Origin: Pseudonocardia sp. DSM 110487
GTDB lineage: Bacteria > Actinomycetota > Actinomycetes > Mycobacteriales > Pseudonocardiaceae
Assembly (NCBI RefSeq): GCF_019468565.1
Contig: NZ_CP080521.1
Coordinates: forward strand, 1,674,001 to 1,738,000
Reading direction: 5' to 3'
DNA: 64,000 nucleotides
A program made the translations under genes and the position numbers. Positions 41,409 to 49,878 of this stretch are shown here, in pieces (the stretch's first letter is position 1; each line of letters opens with the position of its first letter). The notes under the pieces are model-generated. The model saw only the letters and a program-made list of their open reading frames with translations. It had not been told where the DNA came from and did not search any database.

Positions 41409-42383
41409 GTGAGGTTCAGGATTGCCGCGCTGGTGGCGGTGCTGCTCGTGATCGCCGGGTGCTCGGCGCCGTCGAGCTCCGCTTCGGTGGCGGAACCGGC
41501 GCCGGTCGAGGGCTTCCCGGTCACCATCGAGCACGCGCTCGGCACCACCACGATCACCGCACCGCCCACCCGGATCGTCGCGCTGTCCTTCGAGGAGGAC
41601 GTGCTCAGCCAGGTGGGTGTGGCAGTGGTGGGGCGCACCGAGAACTACTACGCCCCGGGTGCCCTCCAGCCGTGGCAGGAGGGGCACGTCGATCCGAGGG
41701 TCGTCGCGCTGGGCGGCCCGGACGGGCTCGACCTGGAGAAGGTGGCAGCGCTGGCCCCTGACCTCATCCTCGCCACCAACCACTACGAGCTCGACAGCGT
41801 GTACGAGGGCCTGAGCGCGATCGCCCCGACCGTCGGGTACCGGACGGGCTGGGGGGAGGCCACCTGGCAGGACACCGCGCGTGTGATCGGCCGGGCGGTC
41901 GGCAAGGAGGCCGAGGTCGAGCAGCGGATCCGCGAGGTCGACGGGTCGGTGGCCGCGCTGGCGGCCGAGCTCCCCGGCCTGTCCGGGAAGACGTTCAGCT
42001 CGGTCTTCTACCACGACGCCGGCCAGTTCACCGTCGACACGAACCCCGAGGGGCACACCGCGAAGCTGCTCGGGCAGCTCGGCATGGTGATGTCCCCGCG
42101 GATCGTCGCCGACGTCGTGAACCGGTCCGTCGGCGCGGAGCAGATGGGCCTGATCGACGCCGACCTCGTACGGCTCGGCTACGCCTCGGACCAGTTGCGC
42201 ACGCAGCTCGCCGCGAGCCCGCTGTTCCACGCGCTGCCCGCGGTGCGCGACGGCCGGGTGTTCGAGTCCGATGTCTTCGGCGCGACCGCAGGCAACAACC
42301 CCACCCTGCTCAACGTGCCGTGGCAGCTGGAGCAGCAGCGAGCGGTGCTGGAGCGCGTGGCGGCGTCCCTAGGAGCGCCCTGA
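41409..42383 (+). CDS. Iron-siderophore ABC transporter substrate-binding lipoprotein
   Basis: A 324-residue lipoprotein starting at GTG 41409. The signal ends VIAGC with Cys18 lipidated. The mature part is a FecB/FepB-type class III binding protein: TITAPPTRIVALSFEEDVLSQVGVAVVGR, APDLILATNHYELD, then the C-terminal lobe ending FGATAGNNPTLLNVPWQLEQQ. It captures ferric siderophores for an ABC importer not encoded nearby. An IdeR-like box lies just upstream. Its TGA falls in a large inverted repeat. Confidence 0.9.
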   Translation: MRFRIAALVAVLLVIAGCSAPSSSASVAEPAPVEGFPVTIEHALGTTTITAPPTRIVALSFEEDVLSQVGVAVVGRTENYYAPGALQPWQEGHVDPRVVALGGPDGLDLEKVAALAPDLILATNHYELDSVYEGLSAIAPTVGYRTGWGEATWQDTARVIGRAVGKEAEVEQRIREVDGSVAALAAELPGLSGKTFSSVFYHDAGQFTVDTNPEGHTAKLLGQLGMVMSPRIVADVVNRSVGAEQMGLIDADLVRLGYASDQLRTQLAASPLFHALPAVRDGRVFESDVFGATAGNNPTLLNVPWQLEQQRAVLERVAASLGAP

Positions 42384-42537
42384 ACAACTCAGGCCTACTG
42401 CGCGGCGCCCAGGCGGCGCCCTCGCCGCGTTGGACGATCGCCCCGATACAACAGCGGTATCGGCGCGATCGTCCGCCTTGCGAGGACACCACCTGGACGC
42501 CGCTCGCTACGGCCTGAGCTGTTCAGGACCCTCCTAG
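42369..42537. terminator. Large nested inverted repeat between convergent genes
   Basis: Outer arms of 27 nt (42369-42395 and 42511-42537, 24 matches, e.g. CTGAACAACTCAGGCC against GGCCTGAGCTGTTCAG) enclose a 43-nt hairpin at 42432-42474 whose arms GGACGATCGC/GCGATCGTCC and CCGATAC/GTATCGG pair perfectly. Both flanking stop codons lie in the outer arms. It likely terminates both transcripts; its size and nesting also resemble a small non-autonomous element. Confidence 0.65.
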
Positions 42538-43466
42538 CCCGCCCCCGAGAGGACGGCCGAGCGGGTGCCGGTGAGCTCCTCGGACATCGCCCACAGGCGT
42601 TCGGCGAGGTCGACGTCGCTCGCGGGCGGGCGCACCGGGAGGCGGGTGACGCGCATCGGGCCGCGGAACTCGGTGCGCGGTCCGACGAACGTGCCGCCCT
42701 CGAGCTCCGGCACGGTGGCCGCGTACAGGATCGGCAGTGCGGCGTCCTCTGGGGCGCGGGCCACGGCGGACGTGAGCGGCGCGACGAGGCGGTCGAGCAG
42801 CGTGTGGCAGCGGTCGGTGTTCATCGGTGTGCAGGCCATTCCGGGGTGGGCGAGCACGCTGCGCACCGGGGAGCAGGTGGAGCGCAGCCTGCGGTCGAGC
42901 TCCAGCCCGAACAGCATGTTGGCGAGCTTCGAGCGCGCGTAGGCGCGCATGGGGGAGTACCGCCGTCCGCCGGTCAGGTGGTCGTCCCGGTCCAGGTCGA
43001 GCTTCCCGTACCGGTACATCGCGGAGGCGACCGTGACCACGCGCGGCTCCCACCCGCGGCTGAGCGCGTCGAGCAGGAGCGTGGTGAGCGCAAAGTGCCC
43101 GAGGTGGTTGGTCGCGAACTGGCTCTCCCACCCCCGCGCGTTGTAGCGCAGGGGAGTGCCCCCGATCCCGGCCACGTTGAGCAGCGCGTCGACCGGCTCG
43201 GCCGTGACGGCGGCGGCGAAGGCCCGGATCGACGCGGGTTCGAGCAGGTCGAGCGGCAGGACGTCGACGGTGGCCGCCGGGTGCTCGGCCAGCAGGCCCG
43301 CGCGGTGCCGGCCGGCCTTGGCGACGTCGCGCGCCGCCATGACCACCCGCGCTCCGCGCTTCGCGAGCTCGCGGGCGACGACGAGGCCGAGCCCGCTGCC
43401 GGCTCCGGTGACGACGACGCGCCGGCCCTGCTGATCGGGGACGTCGCTCAGGTCCCATGTGCCCAC
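42534..43466 (-). CDS. Short-chain dehydrogenase/reductase
   Basis: A 310-residue SDR starting at GTG 43466. The coenzyme motif TGAGSGLG (residues about 20-27), NVAGIGG (about 98) and the catalytic Ser-Tyr-Lys with YARSKLAN (Tyr near 175) are present. The size and RVVMAARD after the second strand suggest an NADP-dependent extended SDR of the retinol dehydrogenase/protochlorophyllide type. It is divergent from a MarR regulator with a perfect operator-like repeat between them. Confidence 0.88.
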   Translation of the reverse strand: MGTWDLSDVPDQQGRRVVVTGAGSGLGLVVARELAKRGARVVMAARDVAKAGRHRAGLLAEHPAATVDVLPLDLLEPASIRAFAAAVTAEPVDALLNVAGIGGTPLRYNARGWESQFATNHLGHFALTTLLLDALSRGWEPRVVTVASAMYRYGKLDLDRDDHLTGGRRYSPMRAYARSKLANMLFGLELDRRLRSTCSPVRSVLAHPGMACTPMNTDRCHTLLDRLVAPLTSAVARAPEDAALPILYAATVPELEGGTFVGPRTEFRGPMRVTRLPVRPPASDVDLAERLWAMSEELTGTRSAVLSGAG

Positions 43467-43481
43467 AGGGATCCCCCATCC

Positions 43482-43515
43482 TTGAGTAGCTCAAGGGTAT
43501 GCTTGAGCTACTCAA
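43482..43515. promoter_or_regulatory. Probable MarR operator (perfect 14-bp inverted repeat)
   Basis: TTGAGTAGCTCAAG (43482-43495) is the exact reverse complement of 43502-43515, with a 6-bp spacer. Each arm is itself nearly palindromic (TTGAGTAGCTCAA), so two dimers could bind. It lies between the divergent SDR and MarR genes. Confidence 0.75.
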
Positions 43516-43544
43516 AGAGATTGTCAAGCGGTTAAGGTCTGATC

Positions 43545-43973
43545 ATGTCCGGTCCCCGGTCCGCTCCAGCACTCGTCGAACAGGTGATGGCGGTGGCCAT
43601 GGCGATCGTGCAGGAACTGAAGGGGGCCGTGCGCGAGCTCGGACTGAGCGAGTCGGTCGCCCATCTCGTCTGGGTGCTCGACCCCGACGCCGAGCCGGTG
43701 CCGCTGCGGCAGGTCGCCGAACAGCTGCGCTGCGATCCGTCGAACGTCACCCTGCTCAGCGACCAGCTCGAGAAGAAGGGTCTCGCCGAGCGCCGCCCGC
43801 ACCCCGCCGACGGGCGCGTCCGGACGCTCGTGCTCACCCCCGAGGGTGTGGCCACGCGCCGCAGACTCCTCGAGCTCGTGCAGCTCCGCTCACCGCTCGC
43901 GGCACTCGACGGGGAGCAGCAGCGGCAGCTCCAGTCGCTGCTCTCGGCGGCCATGGCGGCCCGGAAGGGCTGA
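43545..43973 (+). CDS. MarR family transcriptional regulator
   Basis: A 142-residue winged-helix regulator: VPLRQVAEQLRCDPSNVTLLSDQLEKKGLAERRPHPADGRVRTLVLTPEG is the classic MarR DNA-binding core with its wing DGRVR. It is probably leaderless: TAAGGT (43533-43538) ends 6 nt before the ATG and there is no ribosome site. It likely represses itself and the divergent SDR through the perfect repeat at 43482-43515. The stop abuts the dinG stop on the other strand. Confidence 0.9.
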   Translation: MSGPRSAPALVEQVMAVAMAIVQELKGAVRELGLSESVAHLVWVLDPDAEPVPLRQVAEQLRCDPSNVTLLSDQLEKKGLAERRPHPADGRVRTLVLTPEGVATRRRLLELVQLRSPLAALDGEQQRQLQSLLSAAMAARKG

Positions 43974-46007
43974 TCAGACGCCCCGCAGTCGACGCAGGGC
44001 GCCGTGCACCTTCTCCCGGTCGTCGGTGGCCCAGAACGGGGGCAGGCTCGCCCGCAGGAAGCCGCCGTAGCGGGCGGTGGCAAGGCGGGAGTCGAGGATC
44101 GCGACGACGCCGCGATCTTCCATCCCGCGCAGCAGGCGCCCCGCGCCCTGTGCGAGCAGCAGCGCCGCGTGAGTGGCCGAGACCGACAGGAACCCGTTGC
44201 CGCCGCGGGCGTCGGTGGCGCGCTGCCGGGCCGCGACGAGCGGGTCGTCTGGCCGCGGGAACGGGATGCGGTCGATGATCACGCACGACAGCGAAGGGCC
44301 CGGCACGTCGACGCCCTGCCACAGTGAGAGCGTGCCGAACAGCGACGTGGCCTCGTCGGCGGCGAACTTTTCCACCAGCTGCATGGTGGAGTCCTCGCCC
44401 TGGCACAGCACGGGTGTGTCGAGCCGGCCGCGCATCGCCTCGGCGGCCTGCTTCGCGGCCCGCATCGAGGAGAACAGCCCGAGCGTGCGCCCGCCCGCGG
44501 CCTCGACGAGCCCGGCGATCTCGTCGAGGTACGACGGCGGCAGGCCGTCGCGGCCGGGCGGGGGGAGCCGCTTGGCGACGTAGAGGATGCCGCTCTTGGC
44601 GTGGGCGAACGGCGAGCCGACGTCGAGGCCGGACCACTTCGGGGCGTCCGGGTCGGGCACGGGGTCGTCGGTCTTCTCCGCTGCCGCCTTCTCCGGCGGC
44701 AGCCCCCACTGCCGGGCCAGCGCGTCGAAATTGCCGCCGAGCGCGAGCGTGGCGGAGGTCAACACCACGGTGGAGCGGCCGAAGAGCCGCTCCCGCAGCA
44801 GCCCGCCCACCCACAGCGGCGCCGCGTGCAGCGACTTGTGGCGGGAGGCGTCCGGGCCCTGCTCGGCCAGCCAGATGACGTCGTGCCGCTTGGCCGGGTC
44901 GGCCTCGTCGAACGCCCCGATCAGCCGTACGGCGGTGTCGGCCACCTCGTCGAGGGACGCCATGGCGATCTTGCGGCCGGCCGCGGCCTCCGGGTCCTCC
45001 CTGCGGTCGGAGCCGAGCGACTGCTTGCAGGAGGCCGCGGCGTCGCGGACGGCGGAGAGCGCACCCGCCGCGGCAACGGGCAGCGATTCCCAGCGCCCGG
45101 GCGGCAGGTCGTCCAGCACGAGCCCGAGGCCCTCGCCCGCCTCGGCGAGCCGATCGGCGATCGCCTGGTCGACGAGCTTGCCGAGCCGCCGAGCGGTGGC
45201 CGCGATCATCCCCGCGGTGAGCTCGGCCGTTGCCACCCCGGTGACGCGGTCGACCAGCTCGTGCGCCTCGTCGACGACCACGACGTCGTGCTCGGGCAGC
45301 ACCGGCCGCCCCTCGAGCGCATCGATCGCGAGCAGGGCGTGGTTGGTGACGACGATGTCGGCCTGCCCGGCCACCCCGCGGGCCTTCTCCGCGAAGCAGT
45401 CCTCGCCGACCGGGCACTTCGCCACCCCGAGGCACTCGCGCGCGGTGACCGACACCTGGCGCCACACCGAGTCCTGCACGCCGGGCACGAGCTCGTCGCG
45501 GTCGCCCATCTCGGTGGTGTCGGCCCACTCGTGGATCCGCTTCACCGCCCTGCCCATCGCGGAGATCGCGAACGGGTCGAACAGCTCGTCGCCGGGGTCG
45601 GTGTCGTCGCCGCCGTTCAGCTTGTTGAGGCACAGGTAGTTGCGCCTGCCCTTGAGGATCGCGAACGTCGGCGCGCGGCCCAGCAGCGGCTTGAGGGCCT
45701 TCGCGAGGCGGGGGAGATCGCGGTCGACCAGCTGGCGCTGCAGCGCGATCGTGGCCGTGGAGACGACGACCGTCGCGCCCTTGCCGACGGCGTGGTGGAT
45801 GGCGGGCACCAGGTAGGCGAGCGACTTGCCGGTGCCCGTGCCTGCCTGCACGGCCACGTGTTCGCCGGTGACGAGGGCCTTGCGGACGGCCTGCGCCATC
45901 GCGTCCTGCCCCTCGCGGCGCGTGCCTCCGACGGCGGTGACGGCTGCTTCGAGCAGCTCCGCAACTCCTGGCAGTTCCGTCCCAGGCTTTTTTGTTGCGG
46001 TAGGCAC
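43974..46007 (-). CDS. dinG: DinG-family ATP-dependent DNA helicase
   Basis: A 677-residue superfamily 2 (XPD-like) helicase starting at GTG 46007. Walker A GTGTGKSLAYLVPA is near residue 62; the DEAH box occurs at VVVDEAHELVD. An iron-sulphur-type cysteine set includes YLCLNK, ARECLGVAKCPVGEDCF. Helicase motif VI is QGAGRLLRGMED. It probably is leaderless (TAGCCT, 46019-46014, 6 nt before GTG). Despite its name no LexA box is seen upstream. It corresponds in position to Rv1329c of M. tuberculosis. Confidence 0.9.
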   Translation of the reverse strand: MPTATKKPGTELPGVAELLEAAVTAVGGTRREGQDAMAQAVRKALVTGEHVAVQAGTGTGKSLAYLVPAIHHAVGKGATVVVSTATIALQRQLVDRDLPRLAKALKPLLGRAPTFAILKGRRNYLCLNKLNGGDDTDPGDELFDPFAISAMGRAVKRIHEWADTTEMGDRDELVPGVQDSVWRQVSVTARECLGVAKCPVGEDCFAEKARGVAGQADIVVTNHALLAIDALEGRPVLPEHDVVVVDEAHELVDRVTGVATAELTAGMIAATARRLGKLVDQAIADRLAEAGEGLGLVLDDLPPGRWESLPVAAAGALSAVRDAAASCKQSLGSDRREDPEAAAGRKIAMASLDEVADTAVRLIGAFDEADPAKRHDVIWLAEQGPDASRHKSLHAAPLWVGGLLRERLFGRSTVVLTSATLALGGNFDALARQWGLPPEKAAAEKTDDPVPDPDAPKWSGLDVGSPFAHAKSGILYVAKRLPPPGRDGLPPSYLDEIAGLVEAAGGRTLGLFSSMRAAKQAAEAMRGRLDTPVLCQGEDSTMQLVEKFAADEATSLFGTLSLWQGVDVPGPSLSCVIIDRIPFPRPDDPLVAARQRATDARGGNGFLSVSATHAALLLAQGAGRLLRGMEDRGVVAILDSRLATARYGGFLRASLPPFWATDDREKVHGALRRLRGV

Positions 46008-46137
46008 GCGGCGAGGCTACCGGGAGCCCCCGACGCCCCGGGCCGGAACGTCGCAATCCACCCCGGCCGCCATCGTTGCGCGGTTCACACGTGATGAACA
46101 ACTTCGCGTAACCCGCGGCCGGAGTCGCGGCGCCATC

Positions 46138-47019
46138 ATGGGCGGGGTGACATCCACGCAAGTTCTGCTCCCCCCGACGTCCTACCCCGTGCTGCTCGAG
46201 CACGACGCCCGCTACAGCGACCTGGACCCGAGCCGTCGCATCGGCAGGGACGCGCTCGTGCGGTGGTTCGAGGACGCCCGCGTCGCCGTGGAGCGCACCC
46301 GGTTCGGCGCCGACCTGACCGGCCGCATGCGCCTGCTGCTCGCTTCCGTGCGCGTCGACGTGCTCGCTCCCCTGCGCGTCACCGGCAGCTACCGCATCGG
46401 CCTCGGCGTGACGCACGTCGGCACCTCGTCCTTCGCGTACTCCTACGGCGTCTTCGCCGACGACGAATGCGTGGCCACCGGCGAGTCGGTCAGCGTGCAC
46501 TCCTCGGACGGCCGCCCGGCCCCGCTGCCCGCGTCCGTCCGGGCTGCGCTCGAGGAGCTGCGGGTCGAGGGCCCGCGCGTCGAGCGCCCCGAGCCCGATC
46601 CGGCCCGGCGGGTGCGCGAGGCCTACCCGTTCCGGCTCGACGTGCGCACCCGCTTCGGCGACCTCGACACCAACCGGCACGTGAACAACGTCCGGCTCGC
46701 GGGCTGGTACCTCGACGGCCTCGCCGAGCTGCACCTCGACGTGCTCGGCTACCCCACCGGCGGCCCGCTGGACGGCCTCGCGCCGAGCACCCTGTCGGTG
46801 CAGTACCTCGACGAGGTGCACTACCCGGGCATCTACCAGCTGCGGGTCGGCGTGGTGGAGCTCGACGACACCACGGCCCGCTACGCATGCGGCCTGTTCG
46901 ACGGCCCCCGCTGCATCGGCCTCGCGGACGCGGTAGGCACCCACCGCGTGCTGGACGAGAACGGCGTGGTAGGCGACCTGAGCGCCCTACTGGAACCGTT
47001 CCGGATGCGAAAGGTCTAA
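46138..47019 (+). CDS. Tandem-hotdog acyl-CoA/ACP thioesterase
   Basis: A 293-residue protein with two hotdog domains. The first covers about 15-135 (HDARYSDLDPSRRIGRDALVRWFEDAR) and the second about 160-285, with the stronger 4HBT signature TRFGDLDTNRHVNNVRLAGWYLD. The Asp-x-Asp-x-x-x-His/Asn motif indicates thioesterase activity on acyl-CoA. ATG 46138 is used; GTG 46147 is an alternative with a GGGCGGG run before it. The neighbour is dinG, divergent. Substrate unknown. Confidence 0.82.
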   Translation: MGGVTSTQVLLPPTSYPVLLEHDARYSDLDPSRRIGRDALVRWFEDARVAVERTRFGADLTGRMRLLLASVRVDVLAPLRVTGSYRIGLGVTHVGTSSFAYSYGVFADDECVATGESVSVHSSDGRPAPLPASVRAALEELRVEGPRVERPEPDPARRVREAYPFRLDVRTRFGDLDTNRHVNNVRLAGWYLDGLAELHLDVLGYPTGGPLDGLAPSTLSVQYLDEVHYPGIYQLRVGVVELDDTTARYACGLFDGPRCIGLADAVGTHRVLDENGVVGDLSALLEPFRMRKV

Positions 47020-47040
47020 GGCGTCACTTCACAGACCGTG

Positions 47041-47080
47041 TGCCCGCTTCACACAGGGCCCGCCCTGTGTGAAGCGGGCA
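47041..47080. terminator. Strong bidirectional hairpin terminator
   Basis: The 18-nt arm TGCCCGCTTCACACAGGG (47041-47058) is perfectly complementary to 47063-47080 with a 4-nt loop. It separates the convergent thioesterase and pncA genes. The flanks TTCACAG and GTGTGAAG extend the symmetry loosely. Confidence 0.88.
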
Positions 47081-47099
47081 CTGGGTGTGTGAAGTTCGC

Positions 47100-47648
47100 T
47101 CATGTCAGCTGGACGCCCGCCGCCTGCATCTCCTTCAGGGCCCGGTCCGTCGTCTCCCGGGATACGCCTGCGCACAGGTCGAGGAGCACCTTCGTCTCGA
47201 AGCCCGCCTTCGCGGCGTCGAGGGCGGTGGCGCGCACGCAGTGGTCGGTGGCGATCCCGACCACCTCCACGCTGTCGACGCCGCGGGAGCGCAGCCAGTC
47301 GGCCAGACCGCTGCCTCCGGGCTCGGCTCCCTCGAACCCGGAGTAGGCGGCGGCGTGCTCACCCTTGCTGAACACGGCCTCGATCGGGGCCACGTCCAGC
47401 TCCGGGTGGAACGACGCACCCGGAGTTCCCGCCCGGCAGTGCGGTGGCCAGCTGTCGACGAAGTCGGGGGTGGCGGAGAAGTGTGCGCCGGGGTCGACGT
47501 GGTGGTCGCGGGTGGCGACCACGTGGTCGTATGCGGCGGTGCGCAGGTGGCCGGAGATCGCCGCCGCGACCGCGGCACCCCCGTCGACGGCCAGTGAACC
47601 GCCTTCGCAGAAGTCGTTCTGCACATCGACGACGATCAGGGCACGCAT
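47100..47648 (-). CDS. pncA: Nicotinamidase (isochorismatase fold)
   Basis: A 182-residue enzyme hydrolysing nicotinamide to nicotinate for NAD salvage. Catalytic Asp occurs in VDVQNDFCEGGSLAV (Asp8), the metal-binding ATRDHHVDPGAHF follows, and the nucleophilic Cys is in ATDHCVRATALDA. The length matches PncA. Its ATG overlaps the pncB stop (TGATG), so the two salvage steps are translated together. Confidence 0.92.
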   Translation of the reverse strand: MRALIVVDVQNDFCEGGSLAVDGGAAVAAAISGHLRTAAYDHVVATRDHHVDPGAHFSATPDFVDSWPPHCRAGTPGASFHPELDVAPIEAVFSKGEHAAAYSGFEGAEPGGSGLADWLRSRGVDSVEVVGIATDHCVRATALDAAKAGFETKVLLDLCAGVSRETTDRALKEMQAAGVQLT

Positions 47649-48949
47649 CAGATCCCCTCGAACACGGTGGGCAGGGCGGGCTCGCCGCGGGAGAGCTTGA
47701 GGCCCTCCCACGGTACGGACACCAGCGCGGCGCGCAGGTGCTCGCGGGACTCCTCGAGGGTGGGCAGACCCGGCACCTGCTCGCCACCCCGGACCAGCGG
47801 GATCGGGACGACCCGGTCGTGCGGCCCGATCCCCGGCGGCGCGGTGGCCATGTGCACGACCTCCTCGATCGCGGTTCCCGTCGGCTTGTACCGGCGCACG
47901 GCCGACTTGCGGCCGCCGTGCGACTCCTTCGACTCGCTGCGCTTGGCGACCGGCCTGCCGTCGACCTCGACCAGCTTGTAGACCATCCCGGCGGTCGGCG
48001 CGCCCGAGCCGGTGACGACCGAGGTGCCGACGCCGTACGAGTCGACGGGTTCGGCGCGCAGCGAGGCGATCGCGTACTCGTCGAGGTCGCCGGACAGCAC
48101 GATCTTCGTGCCGGTGGCGCCCAGCGCGTCGAGCTGGTCGCGCGCCTGGCGGGCGAGCTCGCCGAGGTCGCCCGAGTCGATCCGGATCGCGCCGAGCCCG
48201 GTGCCCGCCGCCTCCACCGCCCGCTCGACCCCGCGGCGGATGTCGTAGGTGTCCACGAGCAGCGTGGTGTCCGGCCCGAGCGCCTTCACCTGGTTGGTGA
48301 ACGCCGTCAGCTCGTCGTCGTGCAGCAGCACCCACGCGTGCGCGGCGGTGCCCGCGGTGGGGATGCCGTGCCTGCGCTGGGCCTCCAGGTTGGATGTGGT
48401 GGTGAACCCGGCGAGGTAGGTGGCCCGTGCGGACGCCACGGCGGCGGCCTCGTGGGTGCGCCGCGAGCCCATCTCGATGATCGGCCGGCCCGCGGCGGCG
48501 GTGACCATCCGGGCGGCGGCCGACGCGACGGCGCTGTCGTGGTTGAGGATGGACAGCACGAGCGTCTCGAGCAGCACCGCGTCGGCGAACGTGCCGGTGA
48601 CGGTGAGGATCGGTGACCCGGGGAAGTACAGCTCGCCCTCCGGATAGCCGTCGATGTCGCCGGAGAAGCGGTAGTCGCCCAGCCAGGACAGTGTGTCGTC
48701 GTCGACAACGCCCTCCAGCATCGCGAGCTCCTCCTCGCCGAACCGGAACCGCTCGATCGACTCCAGCAGGCGGCCGGTGCCCGCGACCACGCCGTAGCGG
48801 CGTCCCTCGGGCAGCCTGCGCGCGAACACCTCGAACACACAGTGCCGGTTCGCGGTGCCGTCGGCGAGCGCTGCGGCCGCCATGGTCAGCTCGTAACGGT
48901 CGGTGAACAGGGCGGTGGACACCCCGGCCGACGACGGACTGCCAGTCAT
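47648..48949 (-). CDS. pncB: Nicotinate phosphoribosyltransferase
   Basis: A 433-residue type II phosphoribosyltransferase that joins nicotinate to PRPP, giving NaMN. Signatures: LFTDRYELTMAAAAL, EMGSRRTHEAAAVASARATYLAGFTTTSNLEA and IRIDSGDLGELARQARDQLDALG. Start ATG 48949; TAGGCT (48963-48958 on the minus strand) lies 8 nt upstream with no ribosome site. It is the first gene of the pncB-pncA operon and lies divergent to clpS, as in mycobacteria. Confidence 0.94.
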   Translation of the reverse strand: MTGSPSSAGVSTALFTDRYELTMAAAALADGTANRHCVFEVFARRLPEGRRYGVVAGTGRLLESIERFRFGEEELAMLEGVVDDDTLSWLGDYRFSGDIDGYPEGELYFPGSPILTVTGTFADAVLLETLVLSILNHDSAVASAAARMVTAAAGRPIIEMGSRRTHEAAAVASARATYLAGFTTTSNLEAQRRHGIPTAGTAAHAWVLLHDDELTAFTNQVKALGPDTTLLVDTYDIRRGVERAVEAAGTGLGAIRIDSGDLGELARQARDQLDALGATGTKIVLSGDLDEYAIASLRAEPVDSYGVGTSVVTGSGAPTAGMVYKLVEVDGRPVAKRSESKESHGGRKSAVRRYKPTGTAIEEVVHMATAPPGIGPHDRVVPIPLVRGGEQVPGLPTLEESREHLRAALVSVPWEGLKLSRGEPALPTVFEGI

Positions 48950-48997
48950 GGATCGAGAGCCTATGTGCCGTGCGCGCCGAATGGGGGAGGTGTCACC

Positions 48998-49303
48998 ATG
49001 GAGACCATGGCCGCGCCGCTACCCGCACCCACGCGCCAGGTGGAGCCGGACCTCGCTGAGAACACAACGGCCGACGTCCCCTGGCAGGCGATCGTCTGGA
49101 ACGATCCCGTCAACCTGATGTCCTACGTCACATACGTGTTCCAGAAGCTCTTCGGCTATCCCGAGCCCAAGGCCACCGCCCTGATGCTCGACGTGCACCA
49201 CAAGGGCAAGGCGGCGGTGTCGTCGGGGGACAAGGACAAGATCGAGGCGGACGTCGCGAAGCTGCACGCCGCCGGTCTCTGGGCCACCATGCAGAAACAA
49301 TGA
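48998..49303 (+). CDS. clpS: ATP-dependent Clp protease adaptor ClpS
   Basis: A 101-residue adaptor delivering N-degron substrates to ClpC/ClpP. ATG 48998 has GGGGAGG 7 nt upstream; ATG 49007 is possible. The core motif WNDPVNLMSYVTYVFQKLFGY and VHHKGKAAVSSGDKDKIEADVAKLH match ClpS throughout. It is followed 12 bp later by the DUF2017 gene, the conserved mycobacterial partner. Confidence 0.94.
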   Translation: METMAAPLPAPTRQVEPDLAENTTADVPWQAIVWNDPVNLMSYVTYVFQKLFGYPEPKATALMLDVHHKGKAAVSSGDKDKIEADVAKLHAAGLWATMQKQ

Positions 49304-49315
49304 ACGGCTGAAGCA

Positions 49316-49870
49316 ATGAACGGCTGGAAGAAGGCAGGCCGCGGCGGCAAGGCGCGGCTCGCGGGCACGTTCGACCCCCAGGAGGCCGCCGTCCTGCGCG
49401 GGCTGGTCGACGAGGTCCGGCAGATGCTCGCCGGGCGCTCCGCCGACAACCCCGCCGACGAGCTCGCGGTGCTCACGGGGATGCGCACCGGCCCGTCGAC
49501 CCGCCCCGACGACCGGGTGCTCGCCCGGCTGCTCCCCGACTTCTCCACCGACGACCCCGACCTGTCCGCCGGCATGCGCTCGCTGCACGAGCCCGAGCTG
49601 ATCGAGGCGAAGGACGCCGCGGCGGCGCTGGTGCTCGACACCCTCCCCGACGACGGGGGCCGCGTGGAGCTCACCACCGAGCAGGCCGACGCCTGGCTCG
49701 CCGCCCTCAACGACGTGCGGCTCGCGCTGGGCACCGCGCTCGACGTCAGCGAGGACATGCCCGAGGACCTCCCCGTCGACGACCCGCGGGCCGCGCACCT
49801 CGGCGTCTACCACTGGCTCACCTACGTGCAGGACTCGCTGGTACAGGCGCGAATGCAGTTCCGCGGCTGA
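49316..49870 (+). CDS. DUF2017 family protein
   Basis: A 184-residue cytoplasmic protein directly after clpS. The N-terminal basic stretch MNGWKKAGRGGKARLAGTFDPQEAAVLRGLVDEV and the C-terminal LGVYHWLTYVQDSLVQARM are diagnostic of DUF2017, which always neighbours clpS in actinobacteria (Rv1332 in M. tuberculosis). Function unknown; an association with Clp proteolysis is inferred from linkage only. Confidence 0.88.
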   Translation: MNGWKKAGRGGKARLAGTFDPQEAAVLRGLVDEVRQMLAGRSADNPADELAVLTGMRTGPSTRPDDRVLARLLPDFSTDDPDLSAGMRSLHEPELIEAKDAAAALVLDTLPDDGGRVELTTEQADAWLAALNDVRLALGTALDVSEDMPEDLPVDDPRAAHLGVYHWLTYVQDSLVQARMQFRG

Positions 49871-49878
49871 CGCCGGCG

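Noticed and set aside
43974..46090. LexA box upstream of dinG
   Set aside because: The upstream region was read for TCGAAC-N4-GTTCGA-like sequences and none was found.
43834..46944. Very long open frame (over 1000 codons) on the minus strand across dinG
   Set aside because: It runs out of frame through dinG and the thioesterase gene, is extremely Arg/Ala/Gly-rich, and has no ribosome site; it is a GC-rich shadow.
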